DNA of 64,000 nucleotides from Epichloe hybrida (Eukaryota > Ascomycota > Sordariomycetes > Hypocreales > Clavicipitaceae), in assembly GCA_019022495.1 (NCBI GenBank), contig JAFEKR010000034.1:186001-250000 (forward strand), read 5' to 3'. The position numbers and the translations under genes were made by a program. The first letter of the stretch is position 1. Every line of letters begins with the position of its first letter. Shown piece by piece: positions 20,218 through 31,850 of the stretch. The notes beneath the pieces are model-generated. The model did no database searches, was not told the origin of the DNA, and saw only the letters and a program-made list of their open reading frames with translations.

Positions 20218-22731
20218 ATGGCTCCAGAAACCCGTTCCCGGGGCGTCCCTCCCCCCAGCCGCGTCTATCACTCCTCACCAGCCCTTCAGCAAGTGCAGTT
20301 TCCTTCAAGGAAGAAAAAGATCCGCCGCCAGGCAGCTTCCGAACGCAAGAGCTTGAAGCAGCAAACCTTGACGCAAATTGACTTTGTTTCAAGCTTCGAC
20401 GGCGACGGCGACGACGACGGCGACGACGCGATTGCCATAAGCGAAAGCGATGATGACGCCCGACACAAGAGCAATGCTCCTTCAGAGGATGGTGACAAAG
20501 AGAACGCGCCGCCCCCTTCCAGCGAACAAGTTGTCCGAAAGTCTGGACAGGCACGAGAGGATGCGGATGGGGAGCTTCTAGTTCCGAGGGGACGAAAGCG
20601 CGCGGGGGCCTCGACCAAGGAGGCCTCGAAACGACGACGAACCATGGGCGATGACGGCGATCCGGTAAAGAAGACGGGAGAGGGGGGCGAGGAACGTCGA
20701 CGCAAGACTCTCGGGCAGGTGCCGCCTTCGACGAACTTCCATACACAGACGCTTACGCAGTTCTTGGGTCATCAAACGTCCTTTGTAGCCGACTCTGATG
20801 ATGAAGACCAAGATGAAGGATTTCTGTCGTGGCTTGGAGAACCTGAGCCTGGAAGTCCCAGCGCTGGGAGAGGTAGACCAAGGTTGCCATCCCCCGCGAA
20901 GGGTGCTTCCGCGAAGGGTGCTGCGACTGGGGCGAATGTGTCGAGGGAGGGCTCAGTGATCCCGCAGACTCCCGCGAAGCGAAGCACAACGATTCGATTC
21001 GTGATTCCCTCGGGAGGGATACAGTCACCAAGTGAGAGGATGATGGGTCGTTACGGGGCCCCTGGTGTGCAGGAATCTCCCTTGAAGAATCGCTCGTCGC
21101 CCATGGGTCTACCTCGTCTGGAAATCAATGACAGTGGTGTCGTCACGGCATCTCCCTCAGTTGGGGGACGAGAGCCATCCTTTATCATACAGGATTCGTG
21201 TACGACACAAGGATCGAGTACACCAGGCAAGAGCCAAAGTCAAGTCCGCGGCACGCCGCCGAAGCCAAGAACCGCGCTCGACCATGGTTCTCCCACAGGG
21301 GTGAAGACGCCGAAACGGAAAAAGACTCCGTCTCCGAAGAAGACAACTACGGCGGGGCTGTATGAGATTCCCGACTCTGATGAAGATGAGTATGTTGACG
21401 ATGATGACGGCGAGGAGAACGCCGTCGATATGCACGAGACAGGGTACGCGGTTGGCATTGAGACACAAGCCGTCATGGGCGAAATTGCCTCACCACCACC
21501 ACCACCACCACCACCACCACCACCACCATCATCGACCCAAATCTCGAGGCAGGGTCCCCGGTTTCCATCGAGCACACAAGCCCATGTCACTTCACCATGT
21601 CCAAGGCCAAGGCCGATGACCAGCAAGCCCATGCGCAGACCACTCCACCACCCTTCCAGTCACGCCCAACCCAGCCAGCCATGGGAATCACAACGAGTCC
21701 CCGCCTCAGTGCTGCAGTCTCTCCCGCCGCCATCTGCCCGGTCCGATATCATCCTCCCCATCTCATCAGCCTCGCTGGAATCTCTCATCACCGGCCACTC
21801 CATGGCCATCGCCACGTCGTTCAAAATCCCCTCTCAAGTCGTCCGCTTCTGGCTCTTCGAAAACCACCTTCTTCGATACATGGCGTCCGTCGAACCCGGC
21901 GAGCAACAGCGGCGAGCTCCTCCGCAGTCATCGTCCCAGCCGGCCTGGCGCTACCACGCCTCACAAGTATACGAGCTCAATAACCCCGTTCAGGGGCAAG
22001 ACATGCTCGAGGAAGGCTGGATCGACAACCAAATCACTCGCTACTCATACCTACCACCCGCCGTCATAGGACAGCTCCTCTGGAACCTCCGACACCCTCT
22101 TTTCGGGGATGCCTCCGAGGAACCAGCACCGCCAGCACCGCCAGCATCACCAGCACCACCACGTCGCGCCACCTCTCCCCCGGGCAGCATGACCGTCTCC
22201 CAACAAGTCACAGCCCAAATCCACAGCGACATGGCTCACTCTACGCAGCTCCCAACCTCGGACGACACGATCCCATCCACGCCCGACGACGACCAAACTC
22301 TCCAACCCTGTCCGTCCACCAGCAAACGCCATCACCCCTTATTACCACCATCGTCTACACCCCGAGCATCCAACCAGCAAAACATTCATCCCTCCCAAGC
22401 CACCACCCTCTCGCAGGCATCTACTCCCGAGAGACTACCGTCCCAGCAACACCTCGCCACGACAACTCCCGTCCTGCCAAGTGCTCTGGTCCCTTCCACT
22501 CCTCCTCCCCCTCCTCCTCCTCCTCCTCCCCTCTTTAACGCCTCCGACAATAGCATCCAGTTTCTCGACCACACCGACTCACTCAGTTCTCTGCCCTTCC
22601 CCTCCTCCGTGTCCTCAACCTCACAACTCCTCACGAAAAGCCAAACTCTCCCCGACAGTCTTATTCAGGATCATGCTCCCCTCGCCCAGCCCGAAATATG
22701 GGACTCGGACGACGAGGACGTCTCTTTGTAA
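20218..22731 (+). CDS. Large disordered protein of unknown function, probably nuclear
   Basis: I do not recognise this 837-residue single-exon protein. The first half is charged and disordered, with basic clusters (SRKKKIRR near residues 24-31, RGRKRAG and SKRRRTMG near 125-145) that look like nuclear localisation signals. It has acidic patches and two similar short motifs, QQTLTQIDF and TQTLTQFLG. A run of about twelve prolines is coded by a CCA microsatellite (21492-21530), and a second Pro run lies near 22500. The only block that looks folded lies between about residues 510 and 625. It contains LESLITGHSMAIATSFKIP, then VRFWLFENHLLRYMASVEP, and ends in IGQLLWNLRHPLF. The protein ends in an acidic WDSDDEDVSL tail. 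ATG 20218 is the first in-frame ATG. Coding is supported by the long open frame and this structured block. Confidence 0.75.
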   Translation: MAPETRSRGVPPPSRVYHSSPALQQVQFPSRKKKIRRQAASERKSLKQQTLTQIDFVSSFDGDGDDDGDDAIAISESDDDARHKSNAPSEDGDKENAPPPSSEQVVRKSGQAREDADGELLVPRGRKRAGASTKEASKRRRTMGDDGDPVKKTGEGGEERRRKTLGQVPPSTNFHTQTLTQFLGHQTSFVADSDDEDQDEGFLSWLGEPEPGSPSAGRGRPRLPSPAKGASAKGAATGANVSREGSVIPQTPAKRSTTIRFVIPSGGIQSPSERMMGRYGAPGVQESPLKNRSSPMGLPRLEINDSGVVTASPSVGGREPSFIIQDSCTTQGSSTPGKSQSQVRGTPPKPRTALDHGSPTGVKTPKRKKTPSPKKTTTAGLYEIPDSDEDEYVDDDDGEENAVDMHETGYAVGIETQAVMGEIASPPPPPPPPPPPPSSTQISRQGPRFPSSTQAHVTSPCPRPRPMTSKPMRRPLHHPSSHAQPSQPWESQRVPASVLQSLPPPSARSDIILPISSASLESLITGHSMAIATSFKIPSQVVRFWLFENHLLRYMASVEPGEQQRRAPPQSSSQPAWRYHASQVYELNNPVQGQDMLEEGWIDNQITRYSYLPPAVIGQLLWNLRHPLFGDASEEPAPPAPPASPAPPRRATSPPGSMTVSQQVTAQIHSDMAHSTQLPTSDDTIPSTPDDDQTLQPCPSTSKRHHPLLPPSSTPRASNQQNIHPSQATTLSQASTPERLPSQQHLATTTPVLPSALVPSTPPPPPPPPPPLFNASDNSIQFLDHTDSLSSLPFPSSVSSTSQLLTKSQTLPDSLIQDHAPLAQPEIWDSDDEDVSL
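21491..21530 (+). repeat. CCA trinucleotide microsatellite coding poly-proline
   Basis: About thirteen CCA/ACC units lie in frame in the unknown protein and give a proline run. Length variation between strains is likely because the repeat is nearly pure. Confidence 0.85.
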
Positions 22732-23739
22732 AGCGGGGATGGGTACCGGTAATACTTGATCGCATCACGGATGACGTAGGTCCGTGCTTCAGAGGGGCGC
22801 AGCACATTGGTTAGCGAGTTGCTCCATTTGATTTCTCTTCTTTCTTTTTCACGGAAACGGTCTTCATGTATGAATATGAATGTGGATACGGATATGAGCA
22901 CAGTCATGTTTTAAGAAGTGAACTTTAGCGAGAATGTTTATTTTTTTTCATAAAGAACCGTCATGTTTCAGTTCCAATCGATACTTGCTTGGTTTTCACA
23001 AGTATTTCGCTTCGGCGTCACGTCGTTTCATGTGCTCCCGTGATGATGCGAGGGACATGGTTTGCGATTGTAGACAGTGCGTCCTGAAGGGGTGAGCCCT
23101 TGAAACCGTAACTGCAGATTGGAACGATGCCAAGAGCATGCATGCAATCTTGCTACATTACACATTACAGCATCGTATAACCTCAGCAGCATATCGGGCA
23201 CCTTGCACAGTCGCATCTCCATGTGAAAGCTCTTCATGCAAAGTGTCGCTTGTATCTGATACTTATATCGTCCAATACTCAAGGACACAGTCAATTTCTA
23301 AACCCTTAACTTCCATGCCCCTTCCGTCTTCCTCTTGTTCCACGTTCTTACTGCGCCTACTACAATATGCCCATCTTTCAATCGCGACCAGCCCGGCTCC
23401 AATCAACATTGTTGCATGGACCTTGTTGAAGATTCATGTCCATTGCCAGAAATCCTTCCTCCAATGCGATGAATGAGAACACTAGTCTGGTCCGTCTTTC
23501 CTTTTCGTCATTACCCCAAGACTAAACTAATCGTAATCATGCCTTCCATCATGTCTTCAGTTATTCAGATATTTGCTGAGGTAGGTCAATATGTGTGGAA
23601 TGCTCACGACGCCAAAATGTTGATTTTACAAGGCGGATCCATGTGACAAATCATGCCTCGTTTCGTGTACGTATTGTGAAAGCTGTCGCGATGGCAAACT
23701 GTACAGCTTGGCGATCCTTCTCAGGGCTACCCCCGTTGT
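22732..23739. other. Convergent intergenic region
   Basis: This 1008-bp region between two converging genes should contain both 3' UTRs. It holds a T-run near 22943-22950. I found no reading frame with family resemblance and no RNA gene. Confidence 0.4.
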
Positions 23740-26700
23740 CTATGACAGATGAAAAGCCCCCTGGCCCTCCTTCATGGCTTTGAAAAGCTGTTTCTTCATT
23801 GTCTCGATTGAGGTGTAGTCTGGTAGTTTCAAGTAGTTGACGCATGTCATGACACTAGGCAGATAGTCATCTGATGTGTACGGGTGTTCACTCGGTTTAC
23901 ACACAACTGTGAACATTGGCGTTAAGCTCCGGAAGCCTGGTCGACTGTCAGCATGTCTTTATCATGACCAAGATTCTCTGCTCCTTGGGCATTGATCGGG
24001 TGTGCTCACCTCCAATCGGAAGCTTGGGACTACCGGTGGTAAACTGCAAAAAGTCGCGGCGATGTGGTACGTCAAAATCGCTCATGGTCTGCAGTAAATT
24101 CTTGACACTACGACTATCCATGTTAAAGCCATGGTCTGCCTTGATCGAGTCGGTGAGGGCTGCAAACGTATGGTGTGTCAGTAGCTGCACGGCAATTACG
24201 GGGCAAGTGTCTGTAGATGACAACTTACTTTCCAAAGACCAATCTTCATCCACTCTTCCGAATAAGCTCACGAGCTCATCTGGGGTGAAAGCGCTGAGTG
24301 CAGAGTACGGGAAGACCTGTGAAAATCCAGTTCGAAAGGCGTCCACTTGTTGACGTACACCAGAGCCCAGCGTCATGTCAATGACATTTTCGAGATAAGT
24401 GTCCACGTTCTCAATGGTAACTCGCTTATGCGAGCCATTGTCCTCCAACTCAATATGCGGATAACCTGGCAGGGTGAAATCCAGGCATAGATCCTCAAGA
24501 CGAACATTATCAATGACAATGGACTCGGTGTCTGTTACTTTTTGCGCAGCAGTGCGGTTCGGGTCCTCGTCAATCTCCTTCTTGGCCAACGCAAATTTCT
24601 TGATTGTCTTCAAGGACCGCGCGAGGCCAGGGTCGACTAGTTTGACGGCTCCAAGCGATGGTTTGATGCCAGTACTAGGTGCATCTCCGATGCGGAAGAA
24701 GATGGGGTTCAAGTGTATGTCGATGATGCGAGAGTCGATCATGGACCGTGCAACAAACTTGCCTAGCATTTTGAATAAATGGAGAATGCGCTCTCCGTTG
24801 GCCGCAGAAAGCTCTTCCTGGTTAAGAGGGCGGGGGAACAAGCCAGTCTGGCCACTCACGAACTCATCCGGCCCTACAGAATCCATTTCGCGCCACAGCT
24901 TGAGCTTCTTTTTGGAGAATTCCTTGGAGACAGTAGAGTAGAACTCTAGGGTTGGCCCCAAGCCTGTGCCGACTTCTTCAAAGTATTCCACCTCTAGAAT
25001 ACTCTGCGACGCACCGTACAAGTCCATGACCTTCAATGCCGACTCGAGGATCTTGAGTCGCGAGATCCTGACCTTCTGCCGCTGCAGACGCCCCAGGAAT
25101 GGCCTGTCGTTGTTCCGCTCCCTTCGATTGTCTTCGGCCTGGGCATTCTGCCACCTCGCCATCGATCGAGCATATCCAAACGATGTTGACTGGAGGAATA
25201 GATGTCTAGTTTCAAATGGGAACAAGAATGGGTACAACCTCGCCAGGTCTTCAGACCAACCAGGAAGACAGCTACTGGCGACAATCAGGGGCTCTTCAAG
25301 CTGCCTGTTCAGCTTCGCAGTCAGCTTCGTATTGACGAACTGCGACAAAGGTTCAATGTTGACGCTGATGGAATTATTTCTGTTCTCAGCCAATACGTCT
25401 TCAATGTTGGCGTTCAGCTCGTGGAGAATATTGAGCAAACGCAGGATGGATGATGTGGTCGGGTTCTTGGCCAAGGAAGCAGGGATGCCATTCACTGTTT
25501 CACCATCGCTTTCCGAACTGCTTCCAAAAGACGCGGTCTCGGCAGGGGGGGGGCCAGAAACCCGACGGAACTTTATGGGATGTGTAGCCGACCAAATACT
25601 TCGACTCGCAAGCTCGTCAGGATTGGAGGTCGACGTGTGCACTGCACGATAAATGGTTGTCTCGTTGGGAATCACTTTGCTGCCGAGACTGAACTCAATG
25701 TGCCAGTCTTGTGGTACTGACTGTAGGGCTGAAGCATACGACATGGCAGGCCTCGAGGCTGAGGAAGCCGACGGCGTTGGCGTACCTTGTCCAGAGGGTG
25801 GCGGGGGTGCTGGTGGTGGTAACCCGGCAATCGCGGCGGCAGAGCTGCCAGCACGCAAGGTGGTGAGAGCAGACCCTGAGGGAGTAGGAACTCGAGTCCC
25901 ATCGTCCTTTCTAGCTATAATCTTTCCGCCTGTAGCCACTTCCACGTTGACCGCAAACGGATCCGGCCCTGTGCCAATGTCGGGCCCTTCGTCCATGTCT
26001 TCATCCAGCTCACCTACGATGGCATCCAATGGACTAGTCTCTTCCATACCGTCATCGTCTGCAAGTTGCTTCTCATCCGCGCACTCGAGTGTGTTCTGGG
26101 GATTGTCCTCCTCGGTAGGCGGTGGTCTTGATGGAGGAGTGTCATCCGCAGACGCCACCTGACGTCTTGTTGACCGGCGAAGGACGCTCTTGTCTCGAGA
26201 TGGTCCAGCAGACTGAACTTGCGGTGGGGCTGGGGTACTGGGCTGCGGCAAAGATCGGCTCTTCGATCTTCGCGTGTATCGAGGGTTTGGGGGAGTCGCA
26301 GTTGCACCAGGAGGGGCTGGCAGAGGCGGAGGAAGAGATCCAAATGGCGTTCTCTCAGCGAGACGGGCACCAGCCGCCGCCGAAGTACTGCTGAACTGCA
26401 AGCCACCCAAGCCGGCAACAGCAGCGAGAGCTCTGGAAAGTCCATCTCGACGACCAATTGGTGGTCTTTCTGCTAAACTAATGCGAGGTCGCAGGTAGTC
26501 ATCCAAGGATTTGAAAGTGGCAATGGCATGTATAGACACCATGATATTTCTGTAGGGACGAGGAATATTGGATTCATCATCCGCAACAAGACGAAGTCGA
26601 ATCTGTTTTCCAAGCATAGAAGCAGGGCTACTTCGGTTGCCATCGAAGGTATTGTGATGTACTGTGAGAACCTCAAAATGCTCAGACCTACTGAGCAAAT

Positions 26701-29700
26701 CTTGCATCTTGTGTACCAAAACGCTGAAAGGGGTGACTGGTGAGTCAGCCGTTGCCGTCTTTGGTTTTGATTTTAGCGAGTGGCCCATGAAAACTTCGAG
26801 AAAGGTGGATTGAGCAGATCGAGCGAGTTGCTCGTCAGGGTTGCTGAAGATGTCGAGCAAGGTTTGTACCAGTCCAGATGCCAAGAGCTCCGCGCTTGTG
26901 GCACTTTCCAGCATGTCGGTGTCAAAATAAGATGCAAGCTTGGAGAACAATTCTTTGTCCTTCTTGGCTCCGCCCAGAGTAGTCGCCGCGCGTTTCAGAT
27001 AGTGCTCCTCAAGTTCTTTGGCAAGATTTGACAGATCAGTTAATATGAGACTGGCTTTGGTTTTCATGGATTGAGCATTGTCTCCTTGTTCGTGAGTTTC
27101 CAGGAACTTCTTTGCAACGTCTCGAATGCGAGACCGCAGGGACTTCATGTCAGAAATATGTCGGTGAGGCGGCATGTCAACAGACATGGTAGAACCGCGG
27201 GAGCTGGCTGGTGACATTTCGCCACCTGGGACATCATCTGGATCATTTTGCTCGTCCTGGTCCTCGTCCTCGTCTTCTTCGTCCTGATCTCCTTCTTCGT
27301 CATCGTCTCCTGAGGAATCGTGGCCATCACCAACACCCTCTTCTGCGGCAGTCTCAATACCGCCCTCTTCACCGTCTGAGATGTGAGATGAAGGCTGTAG
27401 CTGGTGACCGGACTCGCCTACCGCAGAAGTCTTCATCTTTTGACCGCCAGCCTCGCTCTCATGTTCTCCTTTCCCTTCTTCATCCCCTAGTTCTTCCTGC
27501 TCCTCATCGACTTCCTCATCTTCTTCTACTTGATTTCCATTTCCATCCTTCTCGTCTTCGTCGCCAGCGTCTTGCTTTTTTAAATCGAGAGGATCTTCTT
27601 GGATTGTCAACTTGTTAATCTCGTGGAAGACACCTTCACGATACAGCTGGTATCGATAGATTGATTCGAGACGGCTGACGAGGAGTTCAGTCGCTTGCAA
27701 ACCAAGCATTACAAGGGATGGATGATCTTGTTGCGAGAGGATAGACGCCAAGAATGATGCATAGGGCACGGGAACCAGGGCTTCAGTAAGAATGTCCTCG
27801 TCTAGGTTAGACAGCATCTTCAACTGCGCGGTGAGAACCTTTTGTCTCACACTTAAGTTGACGGTGCTAGAAAAGGCGTCTGTCAATGTTGGAAAGATGA
27901 TCAAAGCGAAACGGCGGACCTCGGGCTTGCAGTCTTCCAAGAGCTCAAGTCGCTTATCATTAGGACTGCGTCGACTTCTTCCTCCCATAGACGACGGAGT
28001 GATTGGTTCATTAGAGGCCTGCACCTCGATAAAATCGCCAAATGCTGGATTAGCGTTGCGAGGCAAGCTAGGCAGCAACTCACAAATGACATTGAGCGTC
28101 TCCACGATTTGTTCTCGTGGGCGATGAATGAGAGCTTGCATCACGACAACGCTGTCCAACTTGGAGGCCACGTCCTCCGTGCCGCTTGGTGGGGAGACAC
28201 CGGTCAAAATCTGGTACAATGTCTCAACAACATTCAATTTGAAAAGCTCCGCGGACAGTCGCGGACTCGCCCGCGCTGTGAAAGCCAGGACGCGGAGGAA
28301 CTGTGTGTGGATACTCGATCCAATGAGGTTTGTTGTTCCGGGAACCAGTAGACGTAGGATAGCTCGCAACAGATCGACGCTAACCAACTCTTCGAGCTTG
28401 GTTGGCTGATACTTGAAGCTCTCGACAATTCCGGAAACACACAATGAGGCCTGCTCCACGACGCGTTGGTCACTGCTGTTGAGAACATTGAGTAGAATAG
28501 GCATAACGTCTCTCACGACGGGAAAAGAGTCGTCAGGAATGTTGCGACAGCAGTTGGCGGCTGTGGTAACAGCAGTCCTTTGTGTGCTGGTTGCGAAGAA
28601 ATCCAAGTAGGAGAGACAAGCAGTCAGTCCTCCTTCTCTGACGATGCTAGACGGATATTCTGCAGATATTTTCTCCAGGGTGCTCAGGGCCTGTTCCGCG
28701 AGATCAATGAAAGATATTTCGAGCAGTTTTTGGCAAAGAACTGGCACAGCATTGCCGTAAACAACGTTGGCAACACTTGCTGGCAAAGCTTCCATGAGAT
28801 TGGCGAGACATCTGCATGCCAGCAGCATGACCTCTGGGCTATCTTCCTTGTTCATCAAGGTGACGAGCTCTTTTACAAAGGCGTCGGGCGAAAAGTGACC
28901 TGAGAGGTTGTCTTCATTGGACACAAGCAAGATCTCGGATAGTTCCTGTAGGGCTATGACTTGGACTGAGAGGTCATCCTCCCTTAAATTGTTCAGGAGT
29001 TCACGAAGTCGGCCAGTTAGACCAGACATCATGCCTGTCAAAGCTCGGAGAGTGCTGGAAAGCCCAGCAACCGCTCCTCCAGGGCCTCCGAATCCGCCAA
29101 AAGGGTCATCATCGTCTTCGTCTTCGTCCTCGTCTTCGTCCTCTTCCTCGTCCTCGTCCTCGTCCTCGTCTTCGTCTTCATCTTCATCTTCGTCGTGGTC
29201 GTCGCCGTGGTCATCGCCGTGGTCCTCATCATGATCGTCAAACCGGTCACGCTCATTTGCATGCGTGTCTTCATCGTAGCCGCCACTGTTCTGTTCTGCA
29301 TGGTCCTCGGCTGATGGTGAAGCTGCCGCCTGTGGTTCATCGTTTTCGTCAGTTCCCATCATGGCAGTATCTTGATAAAAAACACTGCTTTCATGCCGTC
29401 TCGATCTTCTTGTGGAAGAGGCAGGTGCAGTGGTGGGTTTTTTGCTGCGGCTAGACTTTCTGCTCGAGGTGACAGGTTGAGCAATAACATCCCGGGGATC
29501 AGGCGGCGAGGCCTGGGCACTGTGGAACCAAGATGTCTTGTTAGTGACCAGAGCAAGATTCGTTGCAAACACGTTCCACATATACAGCTCAAGTAGTATG
29601 GCAAGTTTTGATGAAGGGAATGGATGGGTTGTGATATTAGAACATACTCATTGCCATCCATGTCGGTAGGGGTCTTGTCCTTTCTTCGAGTTCCTGAAAG

Positions 29701-29967
29701 GGTTGGGAGAGGTTGTTCGGCAGTCTTCTGTCTCTTGGACCGTCGACCCGAGATGGTGGGATTCGTACTCGTAAGAGAGGAGGGAGGTTTTTCGTGAGTT
29801 GACGTAGTAGAAGGTTTGCGTTTCCGATCAGGCTGCGAGGCCGAGGCAGTTGTAGTTGGAGCTGAAGCTGGAGTTGCACCAGGTGAAGAGTGGGCTAGAG
29901 AACCAGCAGGCTGAGCTGCCTGGCTCGCAGCTTGGCGTGCCGAAGACCTGGTAACTCTGGGAGACAT
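23740..29967 (-). CDS. UFD4: HECT-type E3 ubiquitin ligase of the UFD4/TRIP12 family
   Basis: Four exons (1: 29648-29967, 2: 24229-29519, 3: 24010-24159, 4: 23740-23936) encode 1985 residues. A basic Ser/Thr-rich N-terminus is followed by a low-complexity Asp/Glu tract (29106-29210). Armadillo-type helical repeats then run from [18 protein letters not shown] through [13 protein letters not shown] to [13 protein letters not shown] second acidic linker follows, and then the C-terminal HECT domain. The domain includes [18 protein letters not shown], the [19 protein letters not shown] block across splice junction 2, and the catalytic cysteine in [13 protein letters not shown]. It ends [11 protein letters not shown]4 adds ubiquitin chains to N-degron and ubiquitin-fusion substrates for the proteasome. 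The third intron (24011-24158 region is exon; intron 24160-24228) is 69 nt, in phase and stop-free, so its splicing is inferred from family alignment. Confidence 0.93.
29106..29210 (-). repeat. GAC/GAA-type coding microsatellite in UFD4
   Basis: On the plus strand this reads as repeated CGTCCTCGTCTTCGTC units. In the minus-strand frame it codes an almost pure Asp-Glu run of about 35 residues near the ligase N-terminus. Similar acidic tracts occur in many HECT ligases. Confidence 0.8.
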
Positions 29968-31850
29968 GGGTTAACATGGAAACCAAAAACTTGGGCATCT
30001 GAAGGGCGCAGTGATGAATGAAGAGAATGGTTGCAAAAGAAAGTAGCACAAGGAGACACGCATCCCAAAGAGAAACCACAGTTGGAAAAAGCGGTGCTGG
30101 AGACGCAGAGGTGTCTTCCGGCTGCTGGAAACAATAAGTGGATGGTTTGATGCATGAGGTGAAAAGCGCCTGAATTGTCTGGCAAGGATTGTGACAACGC
30201 TATGAACTGCCTTCCCCAGGCATCAAGTGGAGTGGCGCTTGCAGGTTTGGCGGGTATCGAGGAACAAGACCAAACGTTGCGTGCGTTGGATATGCTTCAG
30301 TTAGATGATAAGGCCGAGGGTTAAATGAGCGGAATTTTCAATACGATGCACGGTGTTTTGAAAAAGAAAAAAAAAAAGTGCAGACCGAAGGATAGGGACT
30401 GAAAGCATAAATCCGATTAATGATGAGAAATTCGTGTCCAGACGCCACGGCTTCAGTTAATAGTGTCCTCCGAGATCATAGGTGTGATTATGGTGAGGCA
30501 CGGGGGGGAGGAGTCTCGGTTGAGGGGAGGGGGGGGCGATGCAAAAGCAGCAGAATCCAAGGATTCTAGGGAAAGTCGGTTGAGTTCAGGCAGCTTTTGT
30601 TGTATGGTCTTGTGTGGTCTTGTGTGGTCTCGTGTGGTCTCCTCGGGCTCCTCGGTCGAGGCATCAAGCGAGCTGGGCACGGGGAGGTCGTAAAACGGCA
30701 ACAACTTGATTGATTCCCTTACCTTTGAGGGGTGGCGGCGGAGGCAATCGCAGCACCATGTGCTGTCGACGTCGACGAGGCAAGTCGCACTTCGTTGTCA
30801 CCTGCCAATGTTCGTTCTGCCATGCCCGGACTACGCCATCAGGAAGGCGGGCGGAGGCTCGCTGGGATTCAACGACGAGGGAAGGAACGGGATATGGTAA
30901 GCGTATATATAAGGTCGAACGAATACGGAAGAAGTACGGCTGGTGAAAGGGAATCAAAGGTTTTAGTTCCGCTTCGCTTGAGCCTGTGCGTTGGGGCCTT
31001 CGCTGGGTTGGTTGGGATCGATTTGTCGGCCGCAACGTCGACCCTGGCACGGTACAGTGGACAGCCCGGGGTTCGTTCCGGCGATTCGGGATTGCTAGTA
31101 GCTTTCTTTACGACGGTTGGGCTATGTGCAGCAGATGGGCATCAGATGGGCATCAGATGGGCATCAGATGGGCATCGGCAGGCAAAGGGCGATGGCTTCA
31201 GCAGCAGGCAGTGATGCAGGCAGTGATGCGGGCCCATGGGTGATGGGCGGCGTGGATTGATTAGTAGAGGATGGAGTTTGTTGGAGAGTCGCTTAGCGAG
31301 TGGGAGATGGACGATGACAGATGAGAAAAAAAAAGGCTGCACTGGTAGCTTGCCAGTCGGCGAGCACCCTCCCCGGTGGGGAAAATGAATTACGTAATGA
31401 AAAGTTATAAACATAACTTTTGGTATTAATATGCACATGCTGAAAGGTTAATAACGGGAAAGAAAGGAGAAGAAATAACTACAATAGAATTTTATTTTTA
31501 TTAATCAAGCTATTTAGTAATTAACTATCATCTTTATGCGTATGCACTAGCTCTTAAGTGGACTAGTATATGGTCTGTCTTTTGTTTATTTGCTTATATC
31601 GATAATTATATCAAGTCTGCCGCGTCCACGCCACGTAGGGTCAAATATTCTCATTTTGGTTTTAGCACAGATGTAGTCCGTAGCTATAGTCTTGTATAGC
31701 CAGCCAAATGCTGGACGTACGCATGCTATCCAAGTCTAGCACTGCATAGTACGGAAACCACATCAAACTATCACGCAACTTGATCTCAGCACCTCGCCAC
31801 CTTTGACTTGCCGTTCTTGACATGTTTATTTGCATTGCTCATTATACCAC
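29968..31850. other. 1.9-kb intergenic region with short tandem repeats
   Basis: This region lies upstream of UFD4 and downstream of the E1 alpha gene, both on the minus strand. It contains a 10-bp repeat of TGTGGTCTTG (about 30601-30640), an 11-bp repeat CAGATGGGCAT in four copies (31132-31175), an A-run near 30362-30377, and an AT-rich patch (about 31385-31600). A possible TATATAA box for an unidentified transcript lies at about 30904. No reading frame here resembles a known family. Confidence 0.4.
31132..31175 (+). repeat. 11-bp tandem repeat, four copies
   Basis: CAGATGGGCAT is repeated four times without interruption, followed by the related CGGCAGGCA sequence. It lies in non-coding DNA. 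Confidence 0.85.

Noticed and set aside
21362..21619. Poly-histidine protein over the CCA repeat
   Set aside because: It is the plus-one frame of the proline microsatellite in the real gene.
31132..31175. CRISPR-like array from the evenly spaced repeats
   Set aside because: The 11-bp units are directly adjacent with no spacers, and the genome is fungal.
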